Source: Przewalskia tangutica (Eukaryota; Streptophyta; Magnoliopsida; Solanales; Solanaceae). Taken from it: DNA of 64,000 nt. The DNA lies in assembly GCA_029844215.1 (NCBI GenBank), contig CM056733.1, positions 53,085,142-53,149,141 on the forward strand. Direction: 5' to 3'. Of this stretch, positions 1 to 8,764 are shown piece by piece (position 1 is the first letter of the stretch; each line of letters begins with the position of its first letter). The notes under the pieces are model-generated. The model had not been told where the DNA came from and did not search any database. It was given only the letters and a program-made list of their open reading frames with translations. A program made the translations under genes and the position numbers.

Positions 1-19
1 TGTGTGTGTGTGTGTGTGT
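1..19. repeat. (TG)n microsatellite
   Basis: Alternating TG at the window edge, inside the F LTR. Its true length cannot be seen because the window cuts it. Confidence 0.85.
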
Positions 20-30
20 TGTATATGTGT

Positions 31-235
31 ACGCCGACAGTGAGGTAGGATGCCACGGGCGCGTCACATGGTTATATGTTACACCTACGGCTGTCGGCAG
101 TGATGTGGGATTCCACGGGCAGGAGATATATATATATGTATTGTGTATGTGTACGCCGACAGTGAGGTAGGATGCCACGGGCGCGTCACATGGTTATATG
201 TTACACTTATATCGGTGATGATGGGGATTCCAGAC
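31..235. repeat. Tandem repeat of about 122 bp in the F LTR
   Basis: The block starting acgccgacagtgagg recurs at 31 and 153, with a short (TA)n run between the copies. Reverse-complement relatives occur in both LTRs of element A (about 6290-6670 and 29270-29640). Confidence 0.75.
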
Positions 236-564
236 GCGCTTTGATATTTGTGTGATTTGATCGCGTCCCAGATTGGGCCGGGTAGTATATGCGTCCCTCC
301 ATAAAGGGTCGGATTATGTTATGAAAGATAAGTAAGTTATATGGTAATGAACTTGACGATTTTTCCTAAGTATGTACGTAAGAAAGTGACTATAACTTTT
401 ATTGAAAATGGGAAAAGATAATAAGGTACGATTAATTTCACGAGATGGTAATGACACGGTAGGATCTGGTATGTACCCTTTTTATACTTGCCCCTGTCAT
501 TCTTTTGTACAGTTATGATTTGTTTACTGTACCTTATTTTTCCGTTCCATATTCGATTTTTGTT

Positions 565-790
565 ATCGACCCCGCCGGCTGCGTTAAATGCCGCAGTTTA
601 GGTACACAGGTTGGTGATCCTTGCTCTTAGGATCTCGGTTCAGTTTTTGGGGAAAAGCTCCATTTGCTCCGGAGGCTTATCTCTTGGTACGGTTTTCCCT
701 GAGGTTGTAGATTCATGTATATTCAGGAGTATGGTGGGGCCCTGTCCCGCCACAGTTGTAATCTTAAAACCCTTAGAGGTCTGTAGTCAC
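565..790 (+). other. Shared LTR hairpin module, F copy
   Basis: Successive short inverted repeats: ctgcg/cgcag around 580, gatcc/ggatc around 615-633, ctccggag at 666-673, and gtggggccctgtcccgccac near 733-752. The same order is found in the other LTRs of this window. Folding is inferred from the sequence only. Confidence 0.6.
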
Positions 791-1263
791 ATATTGTGGG
801 TCAGTTTGTAAAGGAAATGAGGCAACTGCTTCGTTTATGTATTTACTATCCAGGGAGGTAGCCTTATCGGCTAACCTGTTGATTTTATCTTTGTTGATTT
901 ATTTTATAAGTTTCATGTATGTTCCGCTTATTATATCTGATGTATACCTGTAAGGGTGCCCAGGTAGGGCACCAGTCGCGGGCCCGAGGTCGGGTCGTGA
1001 CATTATTCCTACATGTTATATACCTAAAAGCAATATCGACAACTACAAGTCCTTTCTTCCTCAACATGCAACACAATTTACTTAAAAAGGAGAATGGATT
1101 GTTACCTTGGAGTTCTCCCAAAACAGTCCAACAAATCGCTCACTTGCCCTCTTTCCACAATTTCCTCTTCGTTAACATCACCCCTACGAACCTCCTACAA
1201 GCTTGCCAACATATTTCCTTCTTGCCGCCTTTCCGAGATTTTTCTAGGCCTTGGTTTTTCCTT

Positions 1264-1325
1264 GAATTTTTAGAGAGAAGGGAGAAGAATTTTTAGAGAG
1301 AAGGGAGAGGAATTTTTAGAGAGAG
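1264..1325. repeat. Tandem repeat of about 23 bp (gaatttttagagagaaggg)
   Basis: About 2.5 copies in D's 3' LTR. The equivalent array in D's 5' LTR at 38435-38510 has about three copies. Confidence 0.8.
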
Positions 1326-1474
1326 GGAGTTCTTGAAGAATGACCAAGACTTGGTCACTAAATAAGACTTCCTCTTGGTCAAAAATATGGGAGGGACACT
1401 TGTCACCCTCCCATAGGCCTTAAGAAAAAAAATATCTTCTGATTTTTCCCCAATTTTCGCAAAAATCCTGCCTC

Positions 1475-1557
1475 GGCGCCGCGGCGCTGAAACCTCCGAA
1501 AACTTCCGTACATACGGCGCCGCGGCCCTGCATACTGGCGCCGCGGCGCTGTGGCAT
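1475..1557. repeat. GC-rich palindromic repeats (ggcgccgcggcgctg) in D's 3' LTR
   Basis: Two to three copies of a palindromic GC-rich core separated by about 20-30 bp. The partner LTR (38650-38815) has four to five copies, so copy number changed after insertion or was read differently. Confidence 0.75.
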
Positions 1558-1845
1558 CAGACTGAAAACACTCTACTTCTTGTCTGTGCATTGAACTTGT
1601 AACTTCCATAACTTTCTACTCTGATGTCCTATCGACGAGCGGTTTGTTGCGTTGGGAACTAGACTCAACGAACTACATACTAGGCTTTTGAAACACCTAG
1701 GAACTCCTAATGTAACTGGACATAAACCGCCCCAAGGTTGACTAAAACCCATCCAAATCATTCTGTCAACCTATCTTTCTAAAATTTAAATCTTAATTCC
1801 TTTCGTACGTTCTCATAAGCATGACATGAATTACGGGGTGTAACA

Positions 1846-1885
1846 TTCTCTTCCCCTTAGAAACATTCGTCCTGAATGTTCCTTC
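1846..1885 (-). promoter_or_regulatory. Element D polypurine tract and upstream inverted repeat
   Basis: On the minus strand a purine run (rc of ttctcttcccctta, 1846-1859) abuts the 3' LTR and would prime plus-strand DNA synthesis. Next to it lies an acattcg/cgaatgt-type inverted repeat that recurs in every element of the window; one arm is imperfect here. Confidence 0.8.
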
Positions 1886-1994
1886 TATGCTTACTCAAAT
1901 CACAATATCGACATAGACCTTCTTAACTATTCCTCTTGCAAATAAGAACGCTCTACATGGCCACAACAATACTTAAGCATATATGCCAATTTAA

Positions 1995-2746
1995 AACTAA
2001 CAAGCAGGAAAGTGAGTTACCTGGAGGTGTAGGGAACAAGTGGGGATACTTCTTCATCATGTCCTCTTCTGCTTCCCATGTCATTCCTCTCTGTTCTCGT
2101 TCCGCCATAAGACCTTGACGGAAGCCACATCCTTTGTCCGCAGTCGCCTAACCTGACGATCGAGTATCGCTATGGAACTCTCCTCATACGATAACCCCCC
2201 TGTCACCTGGACATCACAAATCGGGTGCACTCTAGATGGATCTTCGATACACCTTCGCAACATAGACACATGAAAAACTGGATGTACTGCCTCCAGATCG
2301 GACGGCAGATCCAACTCATAGGCAACATTGCCTACCCTACGGACAATCTGATAAGACCCAATGTACCTTGGGCTAAGTTTCCCCTTCTTCCCAAACCTCA
2401 TCACACCCTTCATGGGTGATACCTTCAGAAAGACCCAATCATCCATCTCAAACTCCAAGTGTCGACGCCGATTATCTGCATACGACTTCTGTCGACTCTG
2501 AGCTGAAAATAACCGCTCCTGGATAAGCTTCACCTTATCTACCCCCTGCTGAATCAAGTCCGGCCCGACTAACTGAACTTCGCCCACATCAAACCAGCCT
2601 ATCGGTGACCTGCACTTCCTCCCGTATAAGGCCTCATAAGACGCCATCTGGATACTAGAATGGTAGCTGTTGTTATACGCAAACTCCACAAGAGGTAAAT
2701 GATCCTCCCGGCTACCCCTGAAATTAATAACACAGGCCCGCAGCAT
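1995..2746 (-). pseudogene. D pol: integrase C-terminus and chromodomain-like tail
   Basis: The translation begins at the end of the integrase core (LRACVINF) and runs through the VEFAYNNSYHSSIQM block, typical of plant chromovirus integrase. It continues through HPVFHVSMLRRC to a chromodomain-like tail with ILDRQVRRLRTKDVASVKVLW. A frameshift near 2081 moves the final TWEAEEDM and YPHLFP part to another frame, which ends about 1995. In chromoviruses this tail is thought to direct integration toward heterochromatin. No frame is open from here through the rest of integrase, so this is a decayed fragment. Its closest relative in the window is the tail in element I (55810-56345). Confidence 0.88.
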
Positions 2747-2831
2747 ATCCTCAAGTGTCTGGATAGTACGCTCGGCCTGTCCGTCGGTCTGAGGATGAAG
2801 CGCGATCGAGACTCACTGTGTCCCTAATCCA

Positions 2832-3680
2832 TTACGGAAAGACCTCCGAAGTTAGCGTGTGGGCTCTTACATGCGATATAATCGATATAGGAACTCTGTG
2901 CAGTCTCACAATCTCTCTGATATACAATCTAGCATAATCCTCGGCCGAATAAGTCGTCCTGACTAGAAGAAAGTGGGCTAATTTCGCCAGCCTGTCGACA
3001 ATAACCCAGATAGAATCATGCTTCCTCTGAGTGTGAGGTAACCCTGTAATAAAGTCCATATTGATCACCTCCCACTTCCATGTCGAAATATCTATCATCT
3101 GCAACAACCCACCAGGCTTCTGGTGCTCCACCTTGACCTGCTGACAATTCGGACACTGAGCAGCAAACTCTGCAACGTCCCTCTTCAGGCCATCCCACCA
3201 ATACATACATCTGAGGTCGCGGTACATCTTAGTCGACCCCGGATGAATAGAGTAACGAGCACTGTGTGCCTCCCCCAGAATCCGCTGACGAAGTCCTGCT
3301 ACATCGGGAACACACAACCTGCCCCCAGACTCGGCAACCTCTCGAACCCGAACCCCACTACTATCAGAACCAACCAAACGAACTCCAAGGCTCGCTAGCT
3401 GATGTAACTCGCGGACCATGCCCCTTCTCTCTGGCTGCACATCTGACAGACTACCCATCGATCTGCGACTAAGGGCATCTGCAACTACATTGGCCTTCCC
3501 TGGGTGGTATAGGATATCGACATCATAATCCTTAAGTAGCTCTAACCACCGTCTCTGCCACAAGTTTAGCTCCCTCTGGCTGAAGATATACTGGAGGCTC
3601 TTGTGGTCTGTGTAAATATCCACATGAACTCCATATAAATAATGTCTCCAGATCTTCAAGGCATGAATCACTGCTGCCAA
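2832..3680 (-). pseudogene. D pol: RNase H C-terminal half and integrase zinc finger plus core
   Basis: Residues 1-70 are the end of a gypsy RNase H (IYTDHKSLQYIFSQ, then RRWLELLKDYDVDILYHPGK). A linker follows, then the integrase H-H-C-C finger (SIHPGSTKMY ... CPNCQQVK). The core's first aspartate is in INMDFITGLP. The second catalytic aspartate should lie in a SDRG-type motif, but the sequence reads SHVRAH and then shifts frame to a stop at about 2832. The third catalytic position (GQAERT type) lies in the broken stretch 2747-2831. This integrase cannot be functional as written. Confidence 0.9.
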
Positions 3681-3878
3681 CTCTAAGTCATGTGTGGGGT
3701 AGTTCTTCTCATGCTTCTTGAAATGTCGAGATGCGTAGCTATAACCTTACCGTCTTTGCGTCAAGCACCCAAGCCCGACCCCCGATGCATCACAATATAC
3801 CACATATCCGGTAAACCCTCAAGAAGAGTAAGAACTGGGGTGGTCGTCAATTTCTCCTTCAGTAACAGGAAGCTCTCT
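3681..3878 (-). pseudogene. D pol: RNase H N-terminal part, frameshifted
   Basis: In changing minus-strand frames one can read DASGVGLGC and then YASRHFKKHEKNYPTHDLELA, the conserved gypsy RNase H start with its catalytic aspartate region. No single frame is open. The stretch joins the RT block to the RNase H end without other insertions. Confidence 0.75.
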
Positions 3879-4529
3879 TCACAAGCATCCGCCCACCGAA
3901 CATACCGCTGCGGGTCGGCTAGTCAAAGTCTTTGAAATGGAAGCAAACTTCTCCACAAACCTCCGATAATAACCATGAGGCCCAAAGCTGCGCACCTCGT
4001 CGGTGTAGTGGAGTGCAGGCCAAGTCTTGACTGCCTCAATCTTTGCTGTATCAACCCGAATACCCTCGACCCCGATAACATGCCCTAAGAAATCCACTGA
4101 AGCCAACCAAAACTCGCATTTCGAGAACTTGGCATACAACTGCCGGTCCTGGAGGACTCCCAGTACCGCCCTCAAATGATCTGCATGCTCCTGCTCTGTG
4201 CGCGAATAAACCAGGATATCATCAATGAATACTATAACAAACGTATCCAAAAATGGCTTGAACACCCGGTTCATCAAATCCATGAATACTGCTGGAGCGT
4301 TGGTCAAACCGAAAGACATCACCCTGAACTCATAGTGCCCATACCGGGTCCTGAATGCAGTCTTTGGGATATCTGCCTCTCTAACTCGCACCTGATGATA
4401 ACCAGACCGCAGGTCTATCTTGGAGAAACACCTCGCACCCTGCAACTGGTCAAACAAATCATCAATCCTGGGGAGGGGGTATCTGTTCTTGATAGTTACC
4501 TTATTCAGCTGCCTGTAATCAACACACAT
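3879..4529 (-). pseudogene. D pol: reverse transcriptase palm and fingers
   Basis: A 216-residue open stretch of Ty3/gypsy RT. The order is CVDYRQLNKVTIKNRYPLPR, then DLFDQLQGA, KIDLRSGYHQVRV, FRTRYGHYEF, FGLTNAPAVFMDLMN, the polymerase motif VFIDDILVYS with both aspartates, and CEFWLASVDFLGH. It would copy element RNA to cDNA within Gag particles. The ATG at 4529 is internal; the true coding frame continues upstream across an in-frame stop at about 4570. The downstream end loses frame at 3879. The catalytic motif is intact, but the protein could not be made as a unit. Confidence 0.92.
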
Positions 4530-4571
4530 ACGCAGCGTCCCATCCTTCTTTACAAATAAAACCGGCGCTCC

Positions 4572-4781
4572 CTAGGGAGAAACACTAGGCCTGATAAAGC
4601 CTTTTTCCAACAAATCTTTCAGCTGGCCCTTCAACTCCCTCATCTCAGCAGGTGCCATCCTGTATGGTGGAATAGATATAGGCCGAGTTTCTGGCGACAT
4701 ATCAATGCAAAACTCAATCTCCCTCTCAGGAGGGATACTCGGGAGATCATCTAGGAATACGTCTGGAAACTCTCTAACCAC
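4572..4781 (-). pseudogene. D pol: N-terminal RT block
   Basis: Contains FPDVFLDDLPSIPPEREIEF, then PISIPPYRMAPAEM and LKDLLEKGFIRPSVSP, the conserved lead-in of gypsy RT. A TAG stop follows SVSP where related elements have tryptophan (SPWGAP). On the plus strand the change fits C to T at a CAG site, a context often methylated in plant transposons. The frame then reads GAPVLFVKKDGT into the main RT block. Confidence 0.88.
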
Positions 4782-5038
4782 CTGAATCGATCAAGGTCGG
4801 TATCTCGACCTCGATGTCGAATACCAGAACAATATGGTAGATATACCCTTCGCACCATCTTCCTAGCCTTGAGGTAAGAAATAAACCTACCCCCGACGCA
4901 AAGATTCCTCCCACTCGATATGGCTCCCGAAAGCTGGAACCGTACCACTCTCTCTCGACAGCCCACATTGGCATAGCAAGACGCTAGCCAATCCATACCC
5001 ATAATCACATCAAAGTCCGTCATATCCAACTCTATCAA
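4751..5038 (-). pseudogene. D pol: end of the protease domain and PR-RT linker
   Basis: The block IELDMTDFDVIMGMDWL is the conserved C-terminal part of plant gypsy aspartic protease (RVP_2 type). The linker after it is low in conservation. The frame overlaps the N-terminal RT block by 31 bases in another frame, which marks a frameshift between the two. Confidence 0.82.
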
Positions 5039-5043
5039 GTCGG

Positions 5044-5512
5044 CTAGGTCGACGATCGTATATAGTCACCGACAAGTCTTATATACCCGGCTACCACCGA
5101 ATCACTGCATGGCGTAGCCACCTCAAAAGGTTTTATGGACTCAGGCTCTATCCCTATTCTACCAGCAATATGAGGAGATATATAGGACAAGGTAGAACCT
5201 GGATCTATCAAAGCATATACGTCACAACATGAAACCAATAATGTACCTGTGACGACATCCGGTGACGCCTCCTGGTCCTGACGGCTGGACATGGCATAAA
5301 TGCAGTTCTGAGGACCGCTGGAACTAGGACCCTTGCCACGACCTCTGCCGCGACCTGCTGGCCCATGAGCACCCTGCCCTCCGGGGCGAGTAACCGTAGG
5401 GGATGAAGACCCGGCGAATGACCCTATAGGCTGAACCCTACTATCTGCGCTGTCTCTGGTCGGACAATCCCTCAAAATATGACCTTGCTGGCCACAAGTG
5501 TAACAAGGCCCC
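5044..5512 (-). pseudogene. D gag C-terminus (CCHC knuckle) and protease N-terminus
   Basis: Reads GPCYTCGQQGHILRDC, a C-x2-C-x4-H-x4-C nucleic-acid-binding knuckle. A Gly/Arg-rich linker follows, then a retropepsin-like start with YALIDPGSTLSYISPHI. The active-site triplet is D-P-G where the classical form is D-S/T-G; I recall this variant from related plant elements, so it need not be a defect. Upstream the frame is broken by element A at 5518. The missing half of the knuckle region is found at 32649 onward. Confidence 0.9.
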
Positions 5513-5517
5513 ACAGT
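5513..5517. repeat. Target-site duplication acagt, left copy (element A)
   Basis: acagt directly precedes A's tgtcacg terminus and is repeated at 32644-32648 directly after A's ...gtgtaaca terminus. Confidence 0.93.
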
Positions 5518-5754
5518 TGTCACGACCCGACCCTGGGCCCGCGACTGGTGCCCTACCTAGGCACCCTTACAGGTATACATCAGAGAAAATCAGCGGAACA
5601 TACATGAAACTTATAAAATAAAATAACAGAAGTAAAATAACAGGTTAGCCGATAGAGCTACCTTCCTGCACATATATATACTGGCAAGCGATTGCCTCCT
5701 TTCCTTTCTGGTGACCCACAATATGTGACTACAGACCTCTAAGAGTTTTAACAT

Positions 5755-5980
5755 AACAACTGTGGCGGGACAGGGCCCCGCCATACCCCTGAATATACAT
5801 GAATATACAACCTCAGGGGAAACCGTACCAAGAGATAAGCCTCCGGAGCAAATGGAGCTTTTCGCAAAACTGAACCGAGATCCTAAGAGCAAGGATCACC
5901 AACCTGTGCACCTAATACCTGCGGGCATGAACGGAGCCCCCCGAAGGGGGTCAGTACAACATGTACCGAATATGGAACAG
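5755..5980 (-). other. Shared LTR hairpin module, A copy (clearest example)
   Basis: On the minus strand, in order: gaccccc-ttcg-ggggg (a C/G stem closing a UUCG-type loop, about 5937-5952), gatcct...aggatc (5879-5899), a ctccggag palindrome (5841-5848), and a ggcgggg/cccgcc stem (5763-5785). Each inverted repeat recurs in other LTRs of the window. Tetraloop formation in RNA is an inference. Confidence 0.65.
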
Positions 5981-6289
5981 AAATAACGTCTGATGCAGAT
6001 CATAATCAGACAAAGAATGACGAGACAAGTATAAAAATACATACGGATCGTATGTGTCATTAGCTCTTATGAACTTAATCGTACCTTATTATCTTTTCCC
6101 ATTTTCAATAAAAGTTATAGTCACATTCTTATGTACATGATTAGGAAAAATCATTAAGTTCATTACTATATAACTTACTTAACTTTCATAACATAATCCG
6201 GCCCCTTATGGAGGGACGCATATACTACCCGGCCCAATCTGGGATGCGATCAAGTCACACAAATATCAAAGCGTGCGTGGAATCCCATC

Positions 6290-6594
6290 ACTGCCGACTA
6301 TAAGTGTAAAATATAACCATGTGACGCGCCTGGCATCCCACCTCACCGTCGGCGTACATACACAACATATATATATATATCTCACCCACCGAATCCCACA
6401 TCATCACTGCACTAGTAGGTGTAACATATAACCATGTGACGCGCGTGGCATCCAGCCTCATTGTCGGCGTACATACACAACACATATATATATATCTCCT
6501 GCCGTGGAATCACATCACTGTGCCGTAGTAGGTGTAACATATAACCATGTGACGCCCGTGGCATCACCTCACCGATTGTACACATACACAACAC

Positions 6595-6669
<75 letters not shown>

Positions 6670-6670
6670 C
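6290..6670. repeat. LTR tandem array of about 110-120 bp units
   Basis: Three degraded copies of a unit holding cataaccatgtgacgcgcc and catacacaacatat(at)n. The array ends in a long (TA)n tract. Copies differ mostly by small losses next to CCG, CTG and CAG. Confidence 0.75.
6599..6668. repeat. (TA)n microsatellite, about 70 bp
   Basis: An unbroken TA run. The equivalent run in A's other LTR (29595-29627) is only about 33 bp. Confidence 0.95.
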
Positions 6671-8764
6671 GCGTGCCTAATCCCACATCGTATAAGCATG
6701 GCCATAACGTGCCTCGGCGTCCTCATCGTAGGTGCAGTCTTCGTAGAGCTAGCCCATGGAGTAATAATATAACATGGTCGCATGCCCCAGAATCTCACAT
6801 CGTATAAGCATGGCCATGGAGTAATAAAACACGCGGGCATCTAACCCGCATCCTGGCTGCATGCCCCGGCATCCCTTATCGTATAAGCATGGCCAAGATC
6901 AATCACAATAGAAGCATACCCGTGGAATCCCCCGTCACTGCCAGACGTCGATAAAATGTCCGGGCATCTAACCCGCATCCTGGTCACATGCCCCGGAATC
7001 CCACATCGTATAAGCATGTCCAAGGATCAATCATAATGGAAGCATACCCGTGGAATCCCACATCGCTGTCGGTACGTCCAAGTAAACTTATAACAAGACA
7101 GTCGGCCCTCCATCTGAGAGTCACGACAACGTAACATATAATATTTGCACTTAAAGCTATCACAATCAAACACCGGCAAGTTCATTAAACCTTTAGACTT
7201 CCATTTTTTATAAACTCATGGCACTTCCGTTTCTCACATAAAAATCCGGGAATTTAACCCCAAGTACTACGCACCTCTACTCCTTTAGAAAGACTCTTTT
7301 TCAAATAAAACTTCCAAGATACTAACGACCGTAGTATCAAGTCATATCTACCTTCAAAACAAGTCACGATACCTTTTTAGAAATACATTTACCGGCTTCT
7401 AAATCAAGTGACTTCATTCTTAAAAACTTTAAGCAAGTGATACCTTTAAATCAAATTGCCCTTCCTTAAATCAAGTTATTTCTTTGCTTACCTTATTAGA
7501 GAAAACCATTCTCTTAACCTTCCATAAAGTCGTTATAACCAACTTCCCATAAAGCCGTTATAACCCTTTATGGTTTTAGACAAACTCATTCCTTTTATAA
7601 CCAAGAGACTTATACTTTTTAAAACCAAGTATTAAATACTTTCAAATCAATTCTCTTAACCTTTAAAAATACAATTAGTCTCTTAACTTTCAAGAAAATA
7701 AGTTTCTTAACTTTAGAAATCAAGTCTTTCCAAATCGAGTATTATATACTTGTAAATCAAGTAAATCAATTCATTTCTTCCTTTAAGAATCAAGTCTCCT
7801 AACCTGAAAAATAAAGTCTCTTAACCTTAAGAAATCAAGTCATTTATCTTTCCATAAAGCAAATATAACCAACTTCCCATAAAGTCGTTATATTCACTTT
7901 ATACCTTAGCCAAAATATAATTTTCTATCCAAGGGACTTATACGTTTAAAACGGAACAAGTATCACATACTTTAAAACTCTTCAAGTCCCTTAACTTTTA
8001 TAAAACATTAGACATCCTTAATACTTTCAAATAAGTGAGTTAATCTCCTAACTCACCCGACTTGGCTATTTATAAAACTAGTAAAGGACATCAAGGTGTG
8101 GTACGTCTACCGTACTACATACGTGCAACTAGTCATGCTCAAAAGATAGGAAAAGTTCTACATAGAGTAAATCACACAACTACCTCTTAACTTCTAAGAG
8201 TAGAAGGAAACATGAAATGATACCACCGGTATATTCCATACATAGAATCATGCCAAAGGAAGGAAAAGGTTCACATACCTCGCGACGATTATCGACAAGT
8301 AGCAAAATGCTCCAAAGTACTTCAACCTTGATAGCTATTCCATCCTTCAAGTAGGATACGATATACTTAGTACTTCAACCTATAATGGTCACAATACGTC
8401 CATTAACCTCTTACTTCAAACGTAGAATATTCCAAGTGCTAAGTCACTAAATTCTACGGAAAATCGGACAGCACCTCCTTTGTTTTTACTTACTTTGCCA
8501 CCTTTTTCAAGGCCGAATGCAATAACCAAACACGCCACATTTAAGGCCCAATCAATGAAATTAACAATAGGGGATTACACGCCTACTAGACGTGTAAAAT
8601 TCCGCCCCACAATAGATATCAAACTAATACAAACTATATGTCCAATTCGGCCACATTTGAGTACTATAACACCAATTCTTATCCAATTTCCATTTCAATC
8701 CAAATTGTTAGCATACATGATATCAAGTCGCAATCGATTATAACTACTATAATCTTCAAGTAAG

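Larger units (their letters stand above)
1..1002 (+). mobile_element. Element F: right part of a plus-oriented LTR (Ty3/gypsy), cut by the window edge
   Basis: The segment ends in the family's LTR terminus gtcgtgaca at 1002 and is followed directly by sequence of element D's LTR, which reads on without interruption at 38175 in D's other LTR. No primer-binding site follows, so this is either the 3' LTR of an element or a solo LTR; the left part lies outside the window. It holds a tandem array (31-235) and the hairpin module shared with other LTRs here (about 565-760). The short open frame at 611-811 is LTR sequence and not a gene. Confidence 0.85.
1003..1845 (-). mobile_element. Element D, 3' LTR (inner part)
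   Basis: Matches 38175-39099 of D's right LTR almost base for base outside the repeats and ends in ggggtgtaaca at 1845. The outer part was separated by F. The first five bases (ttatt) are the likely target duplication of F; the same bases occur once, uninterrupted, at 38175-38179. Confidence 0.9.
5518..8764 (-). mobile_element. Element A, 3' LTR, first part
   Basis: Starts tgtcacgacccg and matches the right LTR from 28541 on. It is interrupted at 8764 by B; the uninterrupted sequence can be read at 31680-31745. It contains the hairpin module (5755-5980), a tandem array with a long (TA)n run (6290-6670), and an AT-rich stretch (7100-8740) with many short imperfect repeats of the caagtctcttaac kind. 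No gene is seen in it. Confidence 0.93.

Noticed and set aside
919..1296. 125-residue frame across 919-1296
   Set aside because: It crosses the F/D junction at 1002, so it is an accident of insertion; its second half recurs at 38238-38468 as LTR DNA.
5044..5523. Reading the D-P-G protease motif as an inactivating mutation
   Set aside because: As far as I recall, related plant gypsy elements also carry DPGS at this place, so it is probably normal for the lineage.
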